Notes: generated by a model from the letters alone, not told the origin. Shown: positions 36,702-46,069, numbered from the stretch's first letter. The stretch: DNA of 64,000 bases from Tenebrionibacter intestinalis (GCF_016632365.1 NZ_JAEPBH010000005.1:1-64000), one strand, 5' to 3'. Translations and numbers: made by a program.

Positions 36702-38423
36702 ATGGATAATATCGATAAGATTATTAAAGAATTCTTCCCTGAAAGAGATATCACGCCTTTCCAGCGACGCTATATAAGATGGTTGTTCAATGAGAAAGGC
36801 ACTGTTGATTTTTATCAAAGCATTAGCGATAAGCATGGCGTTGAATGGATTGACGCGCTTATAGAAAAATTGAACTTTCGCGTTGAAGTGCATAATGCGG
36901 ATTACGATAACATTCCGGCAAGCGGCCCGGCGATAGTTATCGCTAACCACCCTACTGTGCTTGATGGCCTCTCGCTTATCAGCACGGTAGCGAGGGTGCG
37001 TAAAGATATAAAAATTGTGGCAAATCATCTGCTTCAGGTCATTTTTCCGTCGATTGAAAGCATCACTATCGGTATAAAAAATATGCAGGGTGAGTTTTCA
37101 AGGCAAACCTTTAAGGAAATAAATAGCCACCTGAAAAAAGGCGGTGTGTTGGTGATGTGTCCTGCTGGTAGGCTTGCCAGCACCTCTTTAAGCGGGCTGA
37201 AAGAAGCAAAGTGGCAGGCAGGTTTTATTCAGTTTGCAGCCAGAACGCAGGCTGCTATTGTACCTGTACATATCACAGGCAGGAACAGCCTGCTGTATTA
37301 TATGGCTGCTAATATCTGGCGTCCGCTTTCCAACATGATGGTGCTGCGTGAAGGGTTGCGTCATAAGGGGCGGCGTGTTCGGATGAAAATTTGTCATCAG
37401 CTTGATGTGCCTGCCTTACTAAAAGGCGATAAACCGGATTATGAGAAAATATCTGAGGATATTCGTCGTCACCTTTTATTAACGAAAAAAAGTAACGCCA
37501 GCCAGGGGGTATTACCGGTATTGCGGCCTGTTGCGCTTCCCGAAGACCGTATGGCGCTCATTAAGGCGCTCTATCAGTGCAAAGCGCTTAAGACGCTGAA
37601 AGATGGCAAAGTGCTCTATCTTTATCGATATCAGGGCGAAGGGGCGTCACCGATACTTAATGAGCTGGGGAGGCTGCGTGAAATAACCTACCGGGCCATT
37701 GGCGCAGGCACGGGAGGGCGCCGTGATAACGATATTTATGACAGAGAGTATTATCATATCATTCTATGGGAGCCGCACGACCTGGAAATTGTTGGCGCTT
37801 ATCGTGTGCTTCCCGCCTGCCAGCAGATTGAAAAGCGGGGTATTGAGGGGCTTTACAGCCATAGTCTGTTTAAATATGCTCAGAGCTTTACGCCCAAAGT
37901 TAGAGAAAGTATCGAAGTGGGGCGCGGTTTTATTCAAAATCGTTACCAGCGCACTAATGCGCTTGATGTACTGTGGAAAGGTATTTTCAGTTTTGTTGCC
38001 GATTACCCTGAGTGTAAATATCTTTTAGGCGTACTTACTATCCCCCAGTCATTTACGCACGAAGCGCGTGATTTGATAGTCGGTTTCTTTCAGCGTTATT
38101 TTTCGGATGATACGGTTGATTGCCATCCCCTGAAAAAATATGTCATTAGCGATGCCAGCGTGATGCGTTGTTTCTGTGGAGATAACTTTGAAGAAGACAG
38201 AAAGACGCTTAGCAACAAGCTTCGCGAATTAGGTTATGAGCTGCCGTGGCCCTATAAGCAGGCTGCAAAATGGTATCAACCCAGCGGGTCAAAGCTGTTT
38301 TGTTTTATTGAGGATAATCATTTTAATTCAATAGCAGGCTTAAATTTCTGCGAAATCGCCAGCCTGAAAAATGTCTATTTTACGCGATATATCACCAGGC
38401 GCGACGCAGAGACTGTTAACTAG
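36702..38423 (+). CDS. olsF: OlsF-type bifunctional acyltransferase (probable ornithine lipid synthase)
   Basis: 573 residues with two catalytic parts. The N-terminal half is a PlsC-type O-acyltransferase: NHPTVLDG gives the HX4D motif (His83, Asp88), and CPAGR (153-157) stands for the usual FPEG motif. The C-terminal part, from about residue 285, resembles OlsB-type N-acyltransferases (GNAT fold), with LREITYRAIGAGTG, VGAYRVLP and SIEVGRGFI (Glu405). This order is that of OlsF of Serratia, which makes ornithine lipid by N-acylating ornithine and then O-acylating the product, probably at the inner membrane. The gene follows phoU after an AT-rich gap and precedes an export-type ABC cluster. 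The family assignment is from motifs; the substrate amino acid is inferred. Confidence 0.75.
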   Translation: MDNIDKIIKEFFPERDITPFQRRYIRWLFNEKGTVDFYQSISDKHGVEWIDALIEKLNFRVEVHNADYDNIPASGPAIVIANHPTVLDGLSLISTVARVRKDIKIVANHLLQVIFPSIESITIGIKNMQGEFSRQTFKEINSHLKKGGVLVMCPAGRLASTSLSGLKEAKWQAGFIQFAARTQAAIVPVHITGRNSLLYYMAANIWRPLSNMMVLREGLRHKGRRVRMKICHQLDVPALLKGDKPDYEKISEDIRRHLLLTKKSNASQGVLPVLRPVALPEDRMALIKALYQCKALKTLKDGKVLYLYRYQGEGASPILNELGRLREITYRAIGAGTGGRRDNDIYDREYYHIILWEPHDLEIVGAYRVLPACQQIEKRGIEGLYSHSLFKYAQSFTPKVRESIEVGRGFIQNRYQRTNALDVLWKGIFSFVADYPECKYLLGVLTIPQSFTHEARDLIVGFFQRYFSDDTVDCHPLKKYVISDASVMRCFCGDNFEEDRKTLSNKLRELGYELPWPYKQAAKWYQPSGSKLFCFIEDNHFNSIAGLNFCEIASLKNVYFTRYITRRDAETVN

Positions 38424-38517
38424 CGTGATGATTTCTTTACTGAATATCTTTATGGCTTGTTCCTGAATAAGAGAAGTATTTGGGTTTTTTATAAGTACTA
38501 CACTGGATATGCTGTTA

Positions 38518-39483
38518 ATGAAATTATTAAAAAAGAAGTTAACATTAGTTGCGTTAAGTGGGGTTTTAGCAGGATGTTACGGGCCTGATGCGCCTGATTT
38601 TTCCGGTTACGTTAACGGTGAGTTTATTTATTTATCGCATAGCGCAACCGAGCGCGTGGAAGACATCCTGGTTACCAGGGGAAGCAGGGTATCCAGAGGT
38701 CAGGAACTGGTTGTAATGGAAAGCTTTACGGTGGAAAACTCCCGCGACGTCGCCAGGAAAAACTACGAAGCGGAACTTGCTACGCTGCGAAATCTTCAGT
38801 CAGGGGAAAGACCGGAAGAGCTGGCCATAACCCGATCTCAGCTTGAACGTGCTACGGCCGCTGCCCGTTTGGCAAAAAACCAAATGGAGCGTTACCAGAA
38901 ACTCTACGCTACACAGGTGATTTCAGGCGCTGAGTGGGACAATGTTAAACAGGATTATGCGCAAAAGCAGGCGCAGGTAAAAGAACTGACTTCTCAGTTA
39001 AAAGCACAGAAATTGCCGGCACGTAGCCAGCAGCTTAAAAACCAGCAATCACGCGTAGAGCAGGCAAAATTACAGCTTGATAAAGCGCGCTGGGACTCCC
39101 AGCAAAATACGATTGTGGCGCCGCAGGATGCGCTGGTGTACGACATTATCTATCGGCGCGGCGAGCGGCCTGGCGCAGGGCGCCCGATTATCAGCTTGCT
39201 TCCCCCGGAAAATATAAAGGTTCGTTTTTTCGTACCGGAAAAACGTCTGGGAGAGGTGTCTGTCGGCCAGAAAGTCTCCTTTACGTGTGATGGTTGCCAG
39301 AACGCCATTACCGGCAGCATCAACTATATCAGCCCACAGGCAGAATATGCGCCGCCGGTGATTTACAGCACTTCGCGTCGGGAAAAGCTTCTGTTTTTGG
39401 TTGAAGCTGTGCCTGAACAGGCCAGCATATCTTTGCTCAAGCCCGGTCAGCCTGTTGACGTGAGGCTTGCTGCGCATGAGTGA
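38518..39483 (+). CDS. HlyD-family adaptor, predicted lipoprotein
   Basis: 321 residues. The signal sequence MKLLKKKLTLVALSGVLAGC ends in a lipobox (LAGC), so Cys20 is probably lipidated and the protein tethered in the periplasm. After a first lipoyl-like half (EDILVTRGSRVSRGQELV) a long coiled coil (about residues 75-175, rich in Q, K, E) leads to the second half and a beta-barrel (IKVRFFVPEKRLGEV). This is the layout of YbhG/YhiI adaptors of ABC-2 exporters. ATG 38518 is chosen over 38509 because GGAT is better spaced. Its end overlaps the ATPase gene by 8 nt. The transported substrate is unknown; proximity to the lipid synthase is suggestive only. Confidence 0.85.
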   Translation: MKLLKKKLTLVALSGVLAGCYGPDAPDFSGYVNGEFIYLSHSATERVEDILVTRGSRVSRGQELVVMESFTVENSRDVARKNYEAELATLRNLQSGERPEELAITRSQLERATAAARLAKNQMERYQKLYATQVISGAEWDNVKQDYAQKQAQVKELTSQLKAQKLPARSQQLKNQQSRVEQAKLQLDKARWDSQQNTIVAPQDALVYDIIYRRGERPGAGRPIISLLPPENIKVRFFVPEKRLGEVSVGQKVSFTCDGCQNAITGSINYISPQAEYAPPVIYSTSRREKLLFLVEAVPEQASISLLKPGQPVDVRLAAHE

Positions 39484-40396
39484 GTTGGCTATCGATGTCC
39501 ATAACTTAAATAAATATTTCGGCGCTCACCATGCGGTTAAAGATTTTTCTTTGCAGGTGGCTAAAGGCGATATTTATGGCTTCCTTGGCCCAAACGGCAG
39601 CGGAAAAACTACCTCTATCCGTATGATGTGCGGTCTGTTGACGCCCGATTCCGGCAGCGGTAAATGCCTTGATATGAATATCTTTACTCAGAGTGACGAG
39701 ATAAAAAGGCATATCGGATATATGACGCAGCACTTCTCTATGTGGCGTAATCTGACGATACGTGAAAACCTGATGTTTATCTCTCGCCTCTACGAAATAG
39801 ATAATGCGAAACATCAGGTAGATAAAACGCTCGATAGCCTTGGCCTGGCGTCGCGCCAGCATCAGCTAGCGGGCGTGCTGTCAGGGGGCTGGAAGCAACG
39901 TATGGCGCTGGCGGCCTGCCTGCTGCATCAGCCCGCGTTATTATTGCTGGACGAGCCAACGGCAGGCGTGGATCCCAAAGCGCGACGCGAATTCTGGCAA
40001 ACGCTGCATCAGCTTTCTGATGAAGGCATTTCTATTCTGGTGAGTACGCATTATATGGATGAGGCGGAACGCTGTCATAAAATTGCCTATCTCTCATACG
40101 GTAATTTACTGGCTAATGGCACTATCCAGGACATCATCCGCGCGCAAAACCTGACAACAATGCAGATTCGCGGCAGGAGATTGAGCGACCTGGAAAGGCA
40201 ACTGCGGGCGTTTCCCGTGGTTGAACAAACGGTCTTTTTTGGTAATGCGCTATATGTCACCTCAAAAGATGCCGGGCAGTTATCCGATGTGCTGAAAAAT
40301 CTCGCTTCATCTGATTATGAAATCAACCAGGTCGAGACTAACCTGGAAGACGCCTTTACCTGGTTAATGAAGAATAACAATGAAAAAGATAGTTAA
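39476..40396 (+). CDS. ABC transporter ATPase (YbhF/RbbA-like exporter)
   Basis: 306-residue single ABC cassette. Walker A is GPNGSGKTT and Walker B LLLLDEPTAGVD. The signature reads LSGGWKQR, with Trp at the Gln position as in YbhF-type exporters, and the switch His is in VSTHYMDEAERC. ATG 39476 lies inside the end of the adaptor gene; an earlier TTG at 39467 is less likely. It overlaps the permease gene by 17 nt. E. coli YbhF carries two cassettes, so this is a single-cassette version. Confidence 0.88.
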   Translation: MSELAIDVHNLNKYFGAHHAVKDFSLQVAKGDIYGFLGPNGSGKTTSIRMMCGLLTPDSGSGKCLDMNIFTQSDEIKRHIGYMTQHFSMWRNLTIRENLMFISRLYEIDNAKHQVDKTLDSLGLASRQHQLAGVLSGGWKQRMALAACLLHQPALLLLDEPTAGVDPKARREFWQTLHQLSDEGISILVSTHYMDEAERCHKIAYLSYGNLLANGTIQDIIRAQNLTTMQIRGRRLSDLERQLRAFPVVEQTVFFGNALYVTSKDAGQLSDVLKNLASSDYEINQVETNLEDAFTWLMKNNNEKDS

Positions 40397-41522
40397 TTTT
40401 TCGCTGAGACGCTGGCTTGGCGTGGTGCTTAAAGAGCTGCATGAGTTGCGGCGTGACAAGGTTAGCGTTGCGATGGTTTTTATCACGCCTTTGCTGCAAC
40501 TGGTCATTATCGGTTATGCCGTAAATATGGATCCGCACCGCATTCCAGCGGTATTGTTGAACTACGATACCGAATATATGAGCAAGGTTTTTGTTGCTGC
40601 GGCACAAAATACGGATTATTTTTCGATGATCCCCGTTGCCTCAGAGCGGGAGGCAAAAAAAGCATTTGTGCGTGGCGATGCCGTTTTTATCATTACAATC
40701 CCTGAAGGATTCACCCGGAAATTATTACGCGGCGAAAAACCACAACTACTGATTGAGGCCGATGCCGTTGACCCGCTGGCTACCGGCAATGCGTTAAGCG
40801 CGATCGTACAGGCGTCGAAAACGATGTTCCAACGTGACCTGCCGGATGCGGTGCAGCCTGATAAAGGAGAAGAAAATAGCGCCTTTGATCTGGTTATTCA
40901 CCGCATGTTTAACCCAGAGGGCATCACGCAGTACAACACCGTGCCGGGTATTATTGGCTCCATACTCAGTACGACGCTTATTCTGATGACCGCGCTGGCC
41001 ATTACCCGGGAGCGAGAAAATGGGGCGATAGAGAATTTGCTTATTTCACCCGTTACGGGCTTTGAAGTTATCCTTGGGAAAATTACGCCGTTTGTTATTA
41101 TCGGGCTGTTTCAGTCGCTTTTGATACTTGCCTGTGCGGTGTTCCTGTTTAACATCCCGCTATACGGCAGTTTTTTTCTGCTGCTGTTTGTATTGATGAT
41201 GTATATTTTTCTGTGCCTTTCTATCGGCATTGCGATTTCAGGCGCAGCGCAAAGCCAGTTGCAGGCGCTGCAAATGTCATCGTTTTACTTTATTCCGTCA
41301 ATAATGTTGTCGGGATTTATTAGCCCGTTTATCAGTATGCCATTCTGGGCGCAGGCCATTGGCTCGTGCCTGCCGCTGACTTACTTTATCCGTTTGATAA
41401 AGGGCGTGATGCTAAAAGGCTATACGCTTACAGAACTGCTGCCGGATGTGATGGCGCTGTGCGGGCTAATGTTGTTGGTTATCTTTATTGGGCTGCGCGG
41501 CTACCGTAAAACGCTGGATTAA
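40380..41522 (+). CDS. ABC-2 type permease (YhhJ/YbhR-like)
   Basis: 380 residues. One N-terminal helix (VAMVFITPLLQLVIIGYAV) is followed by a periplasmic domain of roughly 140 residues and then five or six C-terminal helices. ERENGAIENLLISPVTGFEVILGK, split around the cytoplasmic coupling helix, is the ABC-2 export signature. Only one permease gene is present, so it would act as a homodimer. It completes an adaptor-ATPase-permease set that presumably needs an outer-membrane channel such as TolC, encoded elsewhere. Confidence 0.88.
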   Translation: MKKIVNFSLRRWLGVVLKELHELRRDKVSVAMVFITPLLQLVIIGYAVNMDPHRIPAVLLNYDTEYMSKVFVAAAQNTDYFSMIPVASEREAKKAFVRGDAVFIITIPEGFTRKLLRGEKPQLLIEADAVDPLATGNALSAIVQASKTMFQRDLPDAVQPDKGEENSAFDLVIHRMFNPEGITQYNTVPGIIGSILSTTLILMTALAITRERENGAIENLLISPVTGFEVILGKITPFVIIGLFQSLLILACAVFLFNIPLYGSFFLLLFVLMMYIFLCLSIGIAISGAAQSQLQALQMSSFYFIPSIMLSGFISPFISMPFWAQAIGSCLPLTYFIRLIKGVMLKGYTLTELLPDVMALCGLMLLVIFIGLRGYRKTLD

Positions 41523-41610
41523 AGCCTGGCGTTATGCCTGTTGCCAGTCGGATAAGTTTAAGCGGGTGTTCCGTTCACTTAATGCGCGATTATAAATGGA
41601 ACTTCAGGTG

Positions 41611-41630
41611 AGCGGGCCGCCAGGCCCGCT
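41611..41630. terminator. hairpin between the ABC-2 permease and yieH
   Basis: AGCGGGCC (41611-41618) pairs with GGCCCGCT (41623-41630) around GCCA. It lies between convergent genes in the 195-nt gap. The U tract is weak on both strands, so termination is plausible but not certain. Confidence 0.5.
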
Positions 41631-41717
41631 TTGCAAACGCCTGCGGCCCCGTAAAGACATCATTGCTTCGCGGCGCGAACCCTGCGAACCGGCGTTTGCC
41701 GACAGCCTCGTTTCTGT

Positions 41718-42383
41718 TTAACGACTCACGCTCCAGCCTTTTTCCCGCCACAGCGCCGGTAGCTGCGCCAGATCGGTAAACGTCGTGACTTTTGGATGTA
41801 CGATTGGCTGATTGTGTGGGTCGGCACAGAAATAGAACACATGCATACCGGCATCTATACCCGATTGCGCGCCCGCCGCCGAATCATCCACCAGAATGCA
41901 GTTCTCAACATTCACCTGCATAGCTTTTGCGGCATGGAACATCAGCGCGGGATCGGGTTTCCAGCGCTGAATATCGTAGCCGCTGTACAGCCTGTCGGGA
42001 AAATAGCGCAACATATCGGTATTGCCCAGGGAATGTTGCATTTTACTGACCGGCCCATTGGATACCACGCACATTGGCGCTGTGATATCGGCGAGCAGCG
42101 CCCTGGCGCCGCGGATGGGTTGAAGTTCGGTTTCAAAGAGGCGTGCGACTTCAGCGCGATAAACAGGCTCCAGCGCGCTTTGTTCCAGCGATACCCTGTG
42201 TTCAGCGCTGATAGTGTCGATGATCTCGTAAAGCTTTACGCCTTTAAAACGCTTAAAAACCGTTTCCAGGTCAAGTTGGATTCCATGTTGAGCAAACATA
42301 TGTACATAGGCGCGGGAACAAATAACCTCACTGTCGACCAGCGTTCCGTCACAGTCAAAAAATACCGCTTCTATCCGGGACAT
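41718..42383 (-). CDS. yieH: HAD-superfamily sugar phosphatase YieH
   Basis: 221 residues, as E. coli YieH, which has been assigned 6-phosphogluconate phosphatase activity. HAD motif I is DCDGT (Asp10 nucleophile, Asp12), motif II lies in VVSNGP, motif III uses Lys in KPDPALMF, and motif IV is LVDDSAAG. A helical cap (residues 15-80) places it among beta-phosphoglucomutase-like enzymes. Divergent from adeP, as in E. coli. Confidence 0.95.
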   Translation of the reverse strand: MSRIEAVFFDCDGTLVDSEVICSRAYVHMFAQHGIQLDLETVFKRFKGVKLYEIIDTISAEHRVSLEQSALEPVYRAEVARLFETELQPIRGARALLADITAPMCVVSNGPVSKMQHSLGNTDMLRYFPDRLYSGYDIQRWKPDPALMFHAAKAMQVNVENCILVDDSAAGAQSGIDAGMHVFYFCADPHNQPIVHPKVTTFTDLAQLPALWREKGWSVSR

Positions 42384-42540
42384 ACCGTTTCCTGTTAGAA
42401 AAGTTAAACGTTTACTTTAAACATGCAAACGATGCCGTAAAACCATTTTGACGAAAAAAAACGGTAAATCGCCGTTATCATCCAGGCATTTTAGTATAGG
42501 ATGAGCGGCGAATTTTCTTGCTTATCCAGGTTAAATGATA

Positions 42541-43872
42541 ATGAGTCAACAACAGACGCCGCTTGCAGAGAAACAGGGGCTGCTTGAACGCGTGTTTAAA
42601 CTCCGTGAACATGGAACCAACGCGCGTACCGAAGTTATCGCCGGTTTCACCACTTTTTTGACGATGGTGTATATCGTCTTTGTGAACCCTCAGATACTGG
42701 GGGCTGCGGGGATGGATACGCAAGCCGTATTCGTCACAACCTGTCTGATCGCCGCCGTTGGCAGTATTCTGATGGGCCTGTTTGCTAACCTGCCGGTAGC
42801 GCTGGCGCCGGCGATGGGCCTTAATGCTTTTTTTGCATTTGTGGTGGTTGGGGCGATGGGGGTTTCCTGGCAGGTGGGTATGGGCGCCATCTTCTGGGGC
42901 GCGGTTGGCTTACTCATCCTCACGCTGCTGCGTGTGCGCTACTGGATAATAGCCAACATTCCGCTCAGCCTGCGTGTCGGCATCACCAGCGGTATTGGCC
43001 TGTTTATCGGCATGATGGGGCTGAAAAACGCAGGCGTGATTGTTGCTAACACTGATACGCTGGTCTCTATCGGCGATCTGACGTCGCACAGCGTACTGCT
43101 CGGCATACTTGGTTTCTTTATTATCGTCATTCTTGCTTCGCGTAACTTTCATGCCGCCGTGCTGGTCTCTATTGTGGTAACGACGGTGCTGGGGTTGCTG
43201 TTGGGCGATGTGCATTACAACGGTATTGTTTCTGCGCCGCCGAGCGTGACGTCGGTTGTCGGTCAGGTCGATCTGGCGGGTTCGCTGAACATGGGTCTGG
43301 CGGGTATCATTTTCTCCTTTATGTTGGTTAACCTGTTCGATTCCTCCGGCACGCTGATTGGCGTAACCGATAAAGCCGGTCTTACCGATGCTAAAGGTCA
43401 ATTTCCGCGTATGAAGCAGGCGCTGCTGGTGGACAGTATCTCTTCCGTTGCCGGTTCTTTTATTGGTACTTCTTCCATTACGGCGTATATCGAATCGACT
43501 TCCGGGGTATCTGTCGGCGGGCGCACCGGTATGATGGCGGTGGTTGTCGGGCTGTTGTTTGTGTTGGTTATTTTCCTGTCGCCGCTGGCGAGCATGGTGC
43601 CGACCTATGCGGCCGCAGGCGCGCTGATTTACGTCGGCGTATTAATGACCTCAAGCCTTGCGCGCGTGAAATGGGATGATTTGACTGAAGCCGTACCGGC
43701 CTTTATTACTGCGGTTATGATGCCGTTCAGCTTCTCCATTACCGAAGGTATTGCGCTGGGTTTTATCACTTACTGCATTATGAAAATATTTACCGGCCGC
43801 TGGCGCGACCTTAGCCTGTGCGTGGCGATCGTGGCGCTGCTGTTTATCCTGAAAATTGCGTTTGTTGATTGA
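42541..43872 (+). CDS. adeP: adenine permease AdeP (YieG)
   Basis: 443-residue inner-membrane purine/H+ symporter of the AzgA-like NCS2 group with about 14 helices. ARTEVIAGFTTFLTMVYIVFVNP near the start, LAPAMGLNAFFAF and GTSSITAYIESTSGVSVGGRTG are family signatures. An ATG at 42535 is also in frame; 42541 (MSQQQ) is better spaced from AGG at 42528-42530 and agrees with the E. coli start. High-affinity adenine uptake is the E. coli function. Confidence 0.93.
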   Translation: MSQQQTPLAEKQGLLERVFKLREHGTNARTEVIAGFTTFLTMVYIVFVNPQILGAAGMDTQAVFVTTCLIAAVGSILMGLFANLPVALAPAMGLNAFFAFVVVGAMGVSWQVGMGAIFWGAVGLLILTLLRVRYWIIANIPLSLRVGITSGIGLFIGMMGLKNAGVIVANTDTLVSIGDLTSHSVLLGILGFFIIVILASRNFHAAVLVSIVVTTVLGLLLGDVHYNGIVSAPPSVTSVVGQVDLAGSLNMGLAGIIFSFMLVNLFDSSGTLIGVTDKAGLTDAKGQFPRMKQALLVDSISSVAGSFIGTSSITAYIESTSGVSVGGRTGMMAVVVGLLFVLVIFLSPLASMVPTYAAAGALIYVGVLMTSSLARVKWDDLTEAVPAFITAVMMPFSFSITEGIALGFITYCIMKIFTGRWRDLSLCVAIVALLFILKIAFVD

Positions 43873-43892
43873 GGTATTTTCCACGTAAACGC

Positions 43893-43914
43893 CGGGCCGA
43901 ACGATTTCGGCCCG
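43893..43914. terminator. hairpin after adeP
   Basis: CGGGCCGAA (43893-43901) pairs perfectly with TTCGGCCCG (43906-43914) around CGAT, 20 nt after the adeP stop. No U run follows, so it may be a processing or partial termination structure. Confidence 0.5.
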
Positions 43915-44125
43915 AAATGACATCAATATAAAAATTAAATTCAACGGATTAGATTTAGACATTTTAGCGTTGAGATACATACAGGCTAAGTTTACCTTTA
44001 TTGCTAACGCCGCCGTTGTTAACCCCCCTGGCCTGCGTTCACTGATGAAGGGGAGCTGCCAGGCAGGGTAACCCTTTTCAGTGAAGCGATCGGATATCAT
44101 ATTTCGTTGCTACAGGCCGGAAAAA

Positions 44126-44860
44126 CTAACAAAACAGCAGGCTCTGCTCTGCGGGGTGGGTGGCGAAGCGCATCATACGGTTACCGGTATAACTGTTCCT
44201 GTTACCGGGATCGGGCAAAGCCTGCCAGCCGCTGTGGTGGTTGAATTCCCATAATCGCAACGTTTCGATGCCAGGAGAAGCGCAAAGCGCCCAGATTAAA
44301 ATATCTTCAGCGTCACACAATGCTTCCACCCGCTGATTGCTGTTAACACGCAGCCTGCCCGCGCAGGGCGATATTCGAACCTCGTTGCAATGGTTGTCTG
44401 AAAGCTTTTTGATGCTCTGGTGCAGCACGGCAAGCTGGATACGGGCTTCCTGCGGATCGTTTTGGTTATTAATCCATGTTGTTTCGCTACGGGTAAAATT
44501 ATCTTTGCAGTTTGGCGTATAGGGCCGCAAACAGCCTGAAGTAGGGTGAAGCGCCATATCCAGGCCGCACAGACCTTCTGTTGTGAGCGCAATGCCGGCG
44601 ATGTTGCCAGCCCAGGCCTGAGAAAAGGCGGGAAGCGTACTGTCCGCAAAGGCCGGCTTTCCGTCGCGCAGGGTAATCGGCGGCAAACGGGTAATGCCGT
44701 AAAGCATAAAAAGCATTTCGGCCAGCAGAGCATGAGACGCCAGATACCGTTCGCGATGATGGCGGGGAAGCTCCTTCGCCCATGCGTGGCATTCAGCCGA
44801 AATTCTGCTGGATAACTGGTTTTGAGGGGTAACGATCCCTCTTGCAAAATGGATTGCCAT
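44126..44860 (-). CDS. yieE: 4'-phosphopantetheinyl transferase-like protein YieE
   Basis: 244 residues, related to E. coli YieE, a predicted Sfp-type phosphopantetheinyl transferase of unknown target. The family motif appears as GLDMALH: the first metal-binding Asp is kept, the next position is Met. The second motif (E..K-type) is represented only loosely by FTRSETTWINNQND. ATG 44860 (MAIHFARGIV) is chosen over 44896 by comparison with E. coli. E. coli has chrR between adeP and yieE; here it is absent. Confidence 0.85.
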   Translation of the reverse strand: MAIHFARGIVTPQNQLSSRISAECHAWAKELPRHHRERYLASHALLAEMLFMLYGITRLPPITLRDGKPAFADSTLPAFSQAWAGNIAGIALTTEGLCGLDMALHPTSGCLRPYTPNCKDNFTRSETTWINNQNDPQEARIQLAVLHQSIKKLSDNHCNEVRISPCAGRLRVNSNQRVEALCDAEDILIWALCASPGIETLRLWEFNHHSGWQALPDPGNRNSYTGNRMMRFATHPAEQSLLFC

Positions 44861-46069
44861 TTTTCGCTCCGTGATAATGGTCAGCGCGGTAAACATCTCC
44901 TCTGTATAACGCCCCAGAGGCAGCCTAACCAGACGGTGATAAATACTGTTTAGTTGCTGTTACCTGTTTTGCAAGCAGGGAACTGACCTTTTACAAGTGA
45001 AGTAACGACACAGGCGCCAGACTCCTTCTGGCGCAAGTTAGTGTGTCACTACATAAAAAGGAAATCTATAAGTTTTAAACTTATAAAATTGGGAAATTCC
45101 GAAAAATTAAAAATTTTTTTCCCGGAATGTACTTACCCGATTTATACAAAAAACTAAAAGTCAGCTAAGACAGATTTCTGAAGGCGTTTTTTTATTGTGT
45201 AGTAGACAGCCGTTAAAGGTTTGTTATTGTCCAGATGCCTGCTTTGAGGCCGGGCCTGGCAGGGTATGTTTAACGTTCCTGTCTGCAAATAGGGCGGTGA
45301 GAGAAAGGCGGGTAACGGGATGAGATATATAAGCAAAATATTACAAAAAAACCGACAGGCTGTTTACCTCATTCCTGGTTTCGAAATTTCAGGCCGCAGT
45401 TGGATGCTCTAAATCGGCCGGGTGCGAGATAATTCCTGGAATAGATTAAAGTTATCAGCATGAAGCGTTTTATGTGTATGTTATATATCGCTGTTTTTCA
45501 GTAATGTCGGCGGCCTATTATCCTGTTATCGCTTTAACAGAATAGTGAGGTAAACAAATTAATATCCATAGTAAGCGGGCTTACGCGCTCATTTACTTCG
45601 GAATTTAATCTGGAAGCGGCTGGACGGCTTGTTAAATAACATCACTTTGCTGAGGTTGACGAAAAAGCTCAGCTACGGCTACCCACGCCTTTGCGCAAAG
45701 AGAGCCGCCAGTTTGTTCCGGTGTGCCTTCGCGTTCTGCTTCAGCGGCCAAATTCTGGATCGCTTTTTTTGCCCCTTCGGCGCGAAGTCCATTATCCGGA
45801 AAGCGGATTGACAGCAGACATCATCAACGGGGATCGTGTCGGCAGTATGACGCCCAGCCCAGCCCGGCCGGGGCAGGCGCTGTCATTTATCCTGCTCGCC
45901 AGCAGCCCTGGTTAACAACGCGATAAATATTAGACCTACCCGCCCGCCGGCATTTCTTAGTTCAGCCGCCAGGAACGCCAGCATCTGCCTGGGCATAACA
46001 CAGCCACGTTATCTCACTTACAAATTGTTTTTGTTACTTTTTTTTGACGCCAGCGCTTTTCCAGACGCA
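44861..46069. other. gene-poor yieE-mnmE interval with palindromes
   Basis: About 1.2 kb where E. coli has yidZ, mdtL and tnaCAB. Seen: a hairpin GCGCCAG/CTGGCGC (45014-45034), a 19-nt palindrome TATAAGTTT-T-AAACTTATA (45067-45085), a nested inverted repeat GGGAAA...TTTCCC (about 45091-45131) and a possible gene remnant (45541-45915). The start is very AT-rich; the end is GC-rich. No intact gene is supported. Confidence 0.5.
45541..45915 (+). pseudogene. possible gene remnant with internal stop
   Basis: One plus-strand frame reads sensibly through VSGLTRSFTSEFNLEAAG, meets a stop (TAA 45637-45639) and continues for 91 codons to the stop at 45913, including PESGLTADIINGDRVGSM. No good start codon is visible. 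I do not recognise the protein and two other frames are also partly open, so this may be chance. Confidence 0.18.

Noticed and set aside
36702..41522. Possible prophage or integrative element carrying the acyltransferase and exporter genes
   Set aside because: No integrase, transposase, tRNA target or flanking direct repeats are visible.
45154..45336. 60-codon minus-strand frame in the yieE-mnmE gap
   Set aside because: No family resemblance, low complexity around it and no ribosome site that I trust.
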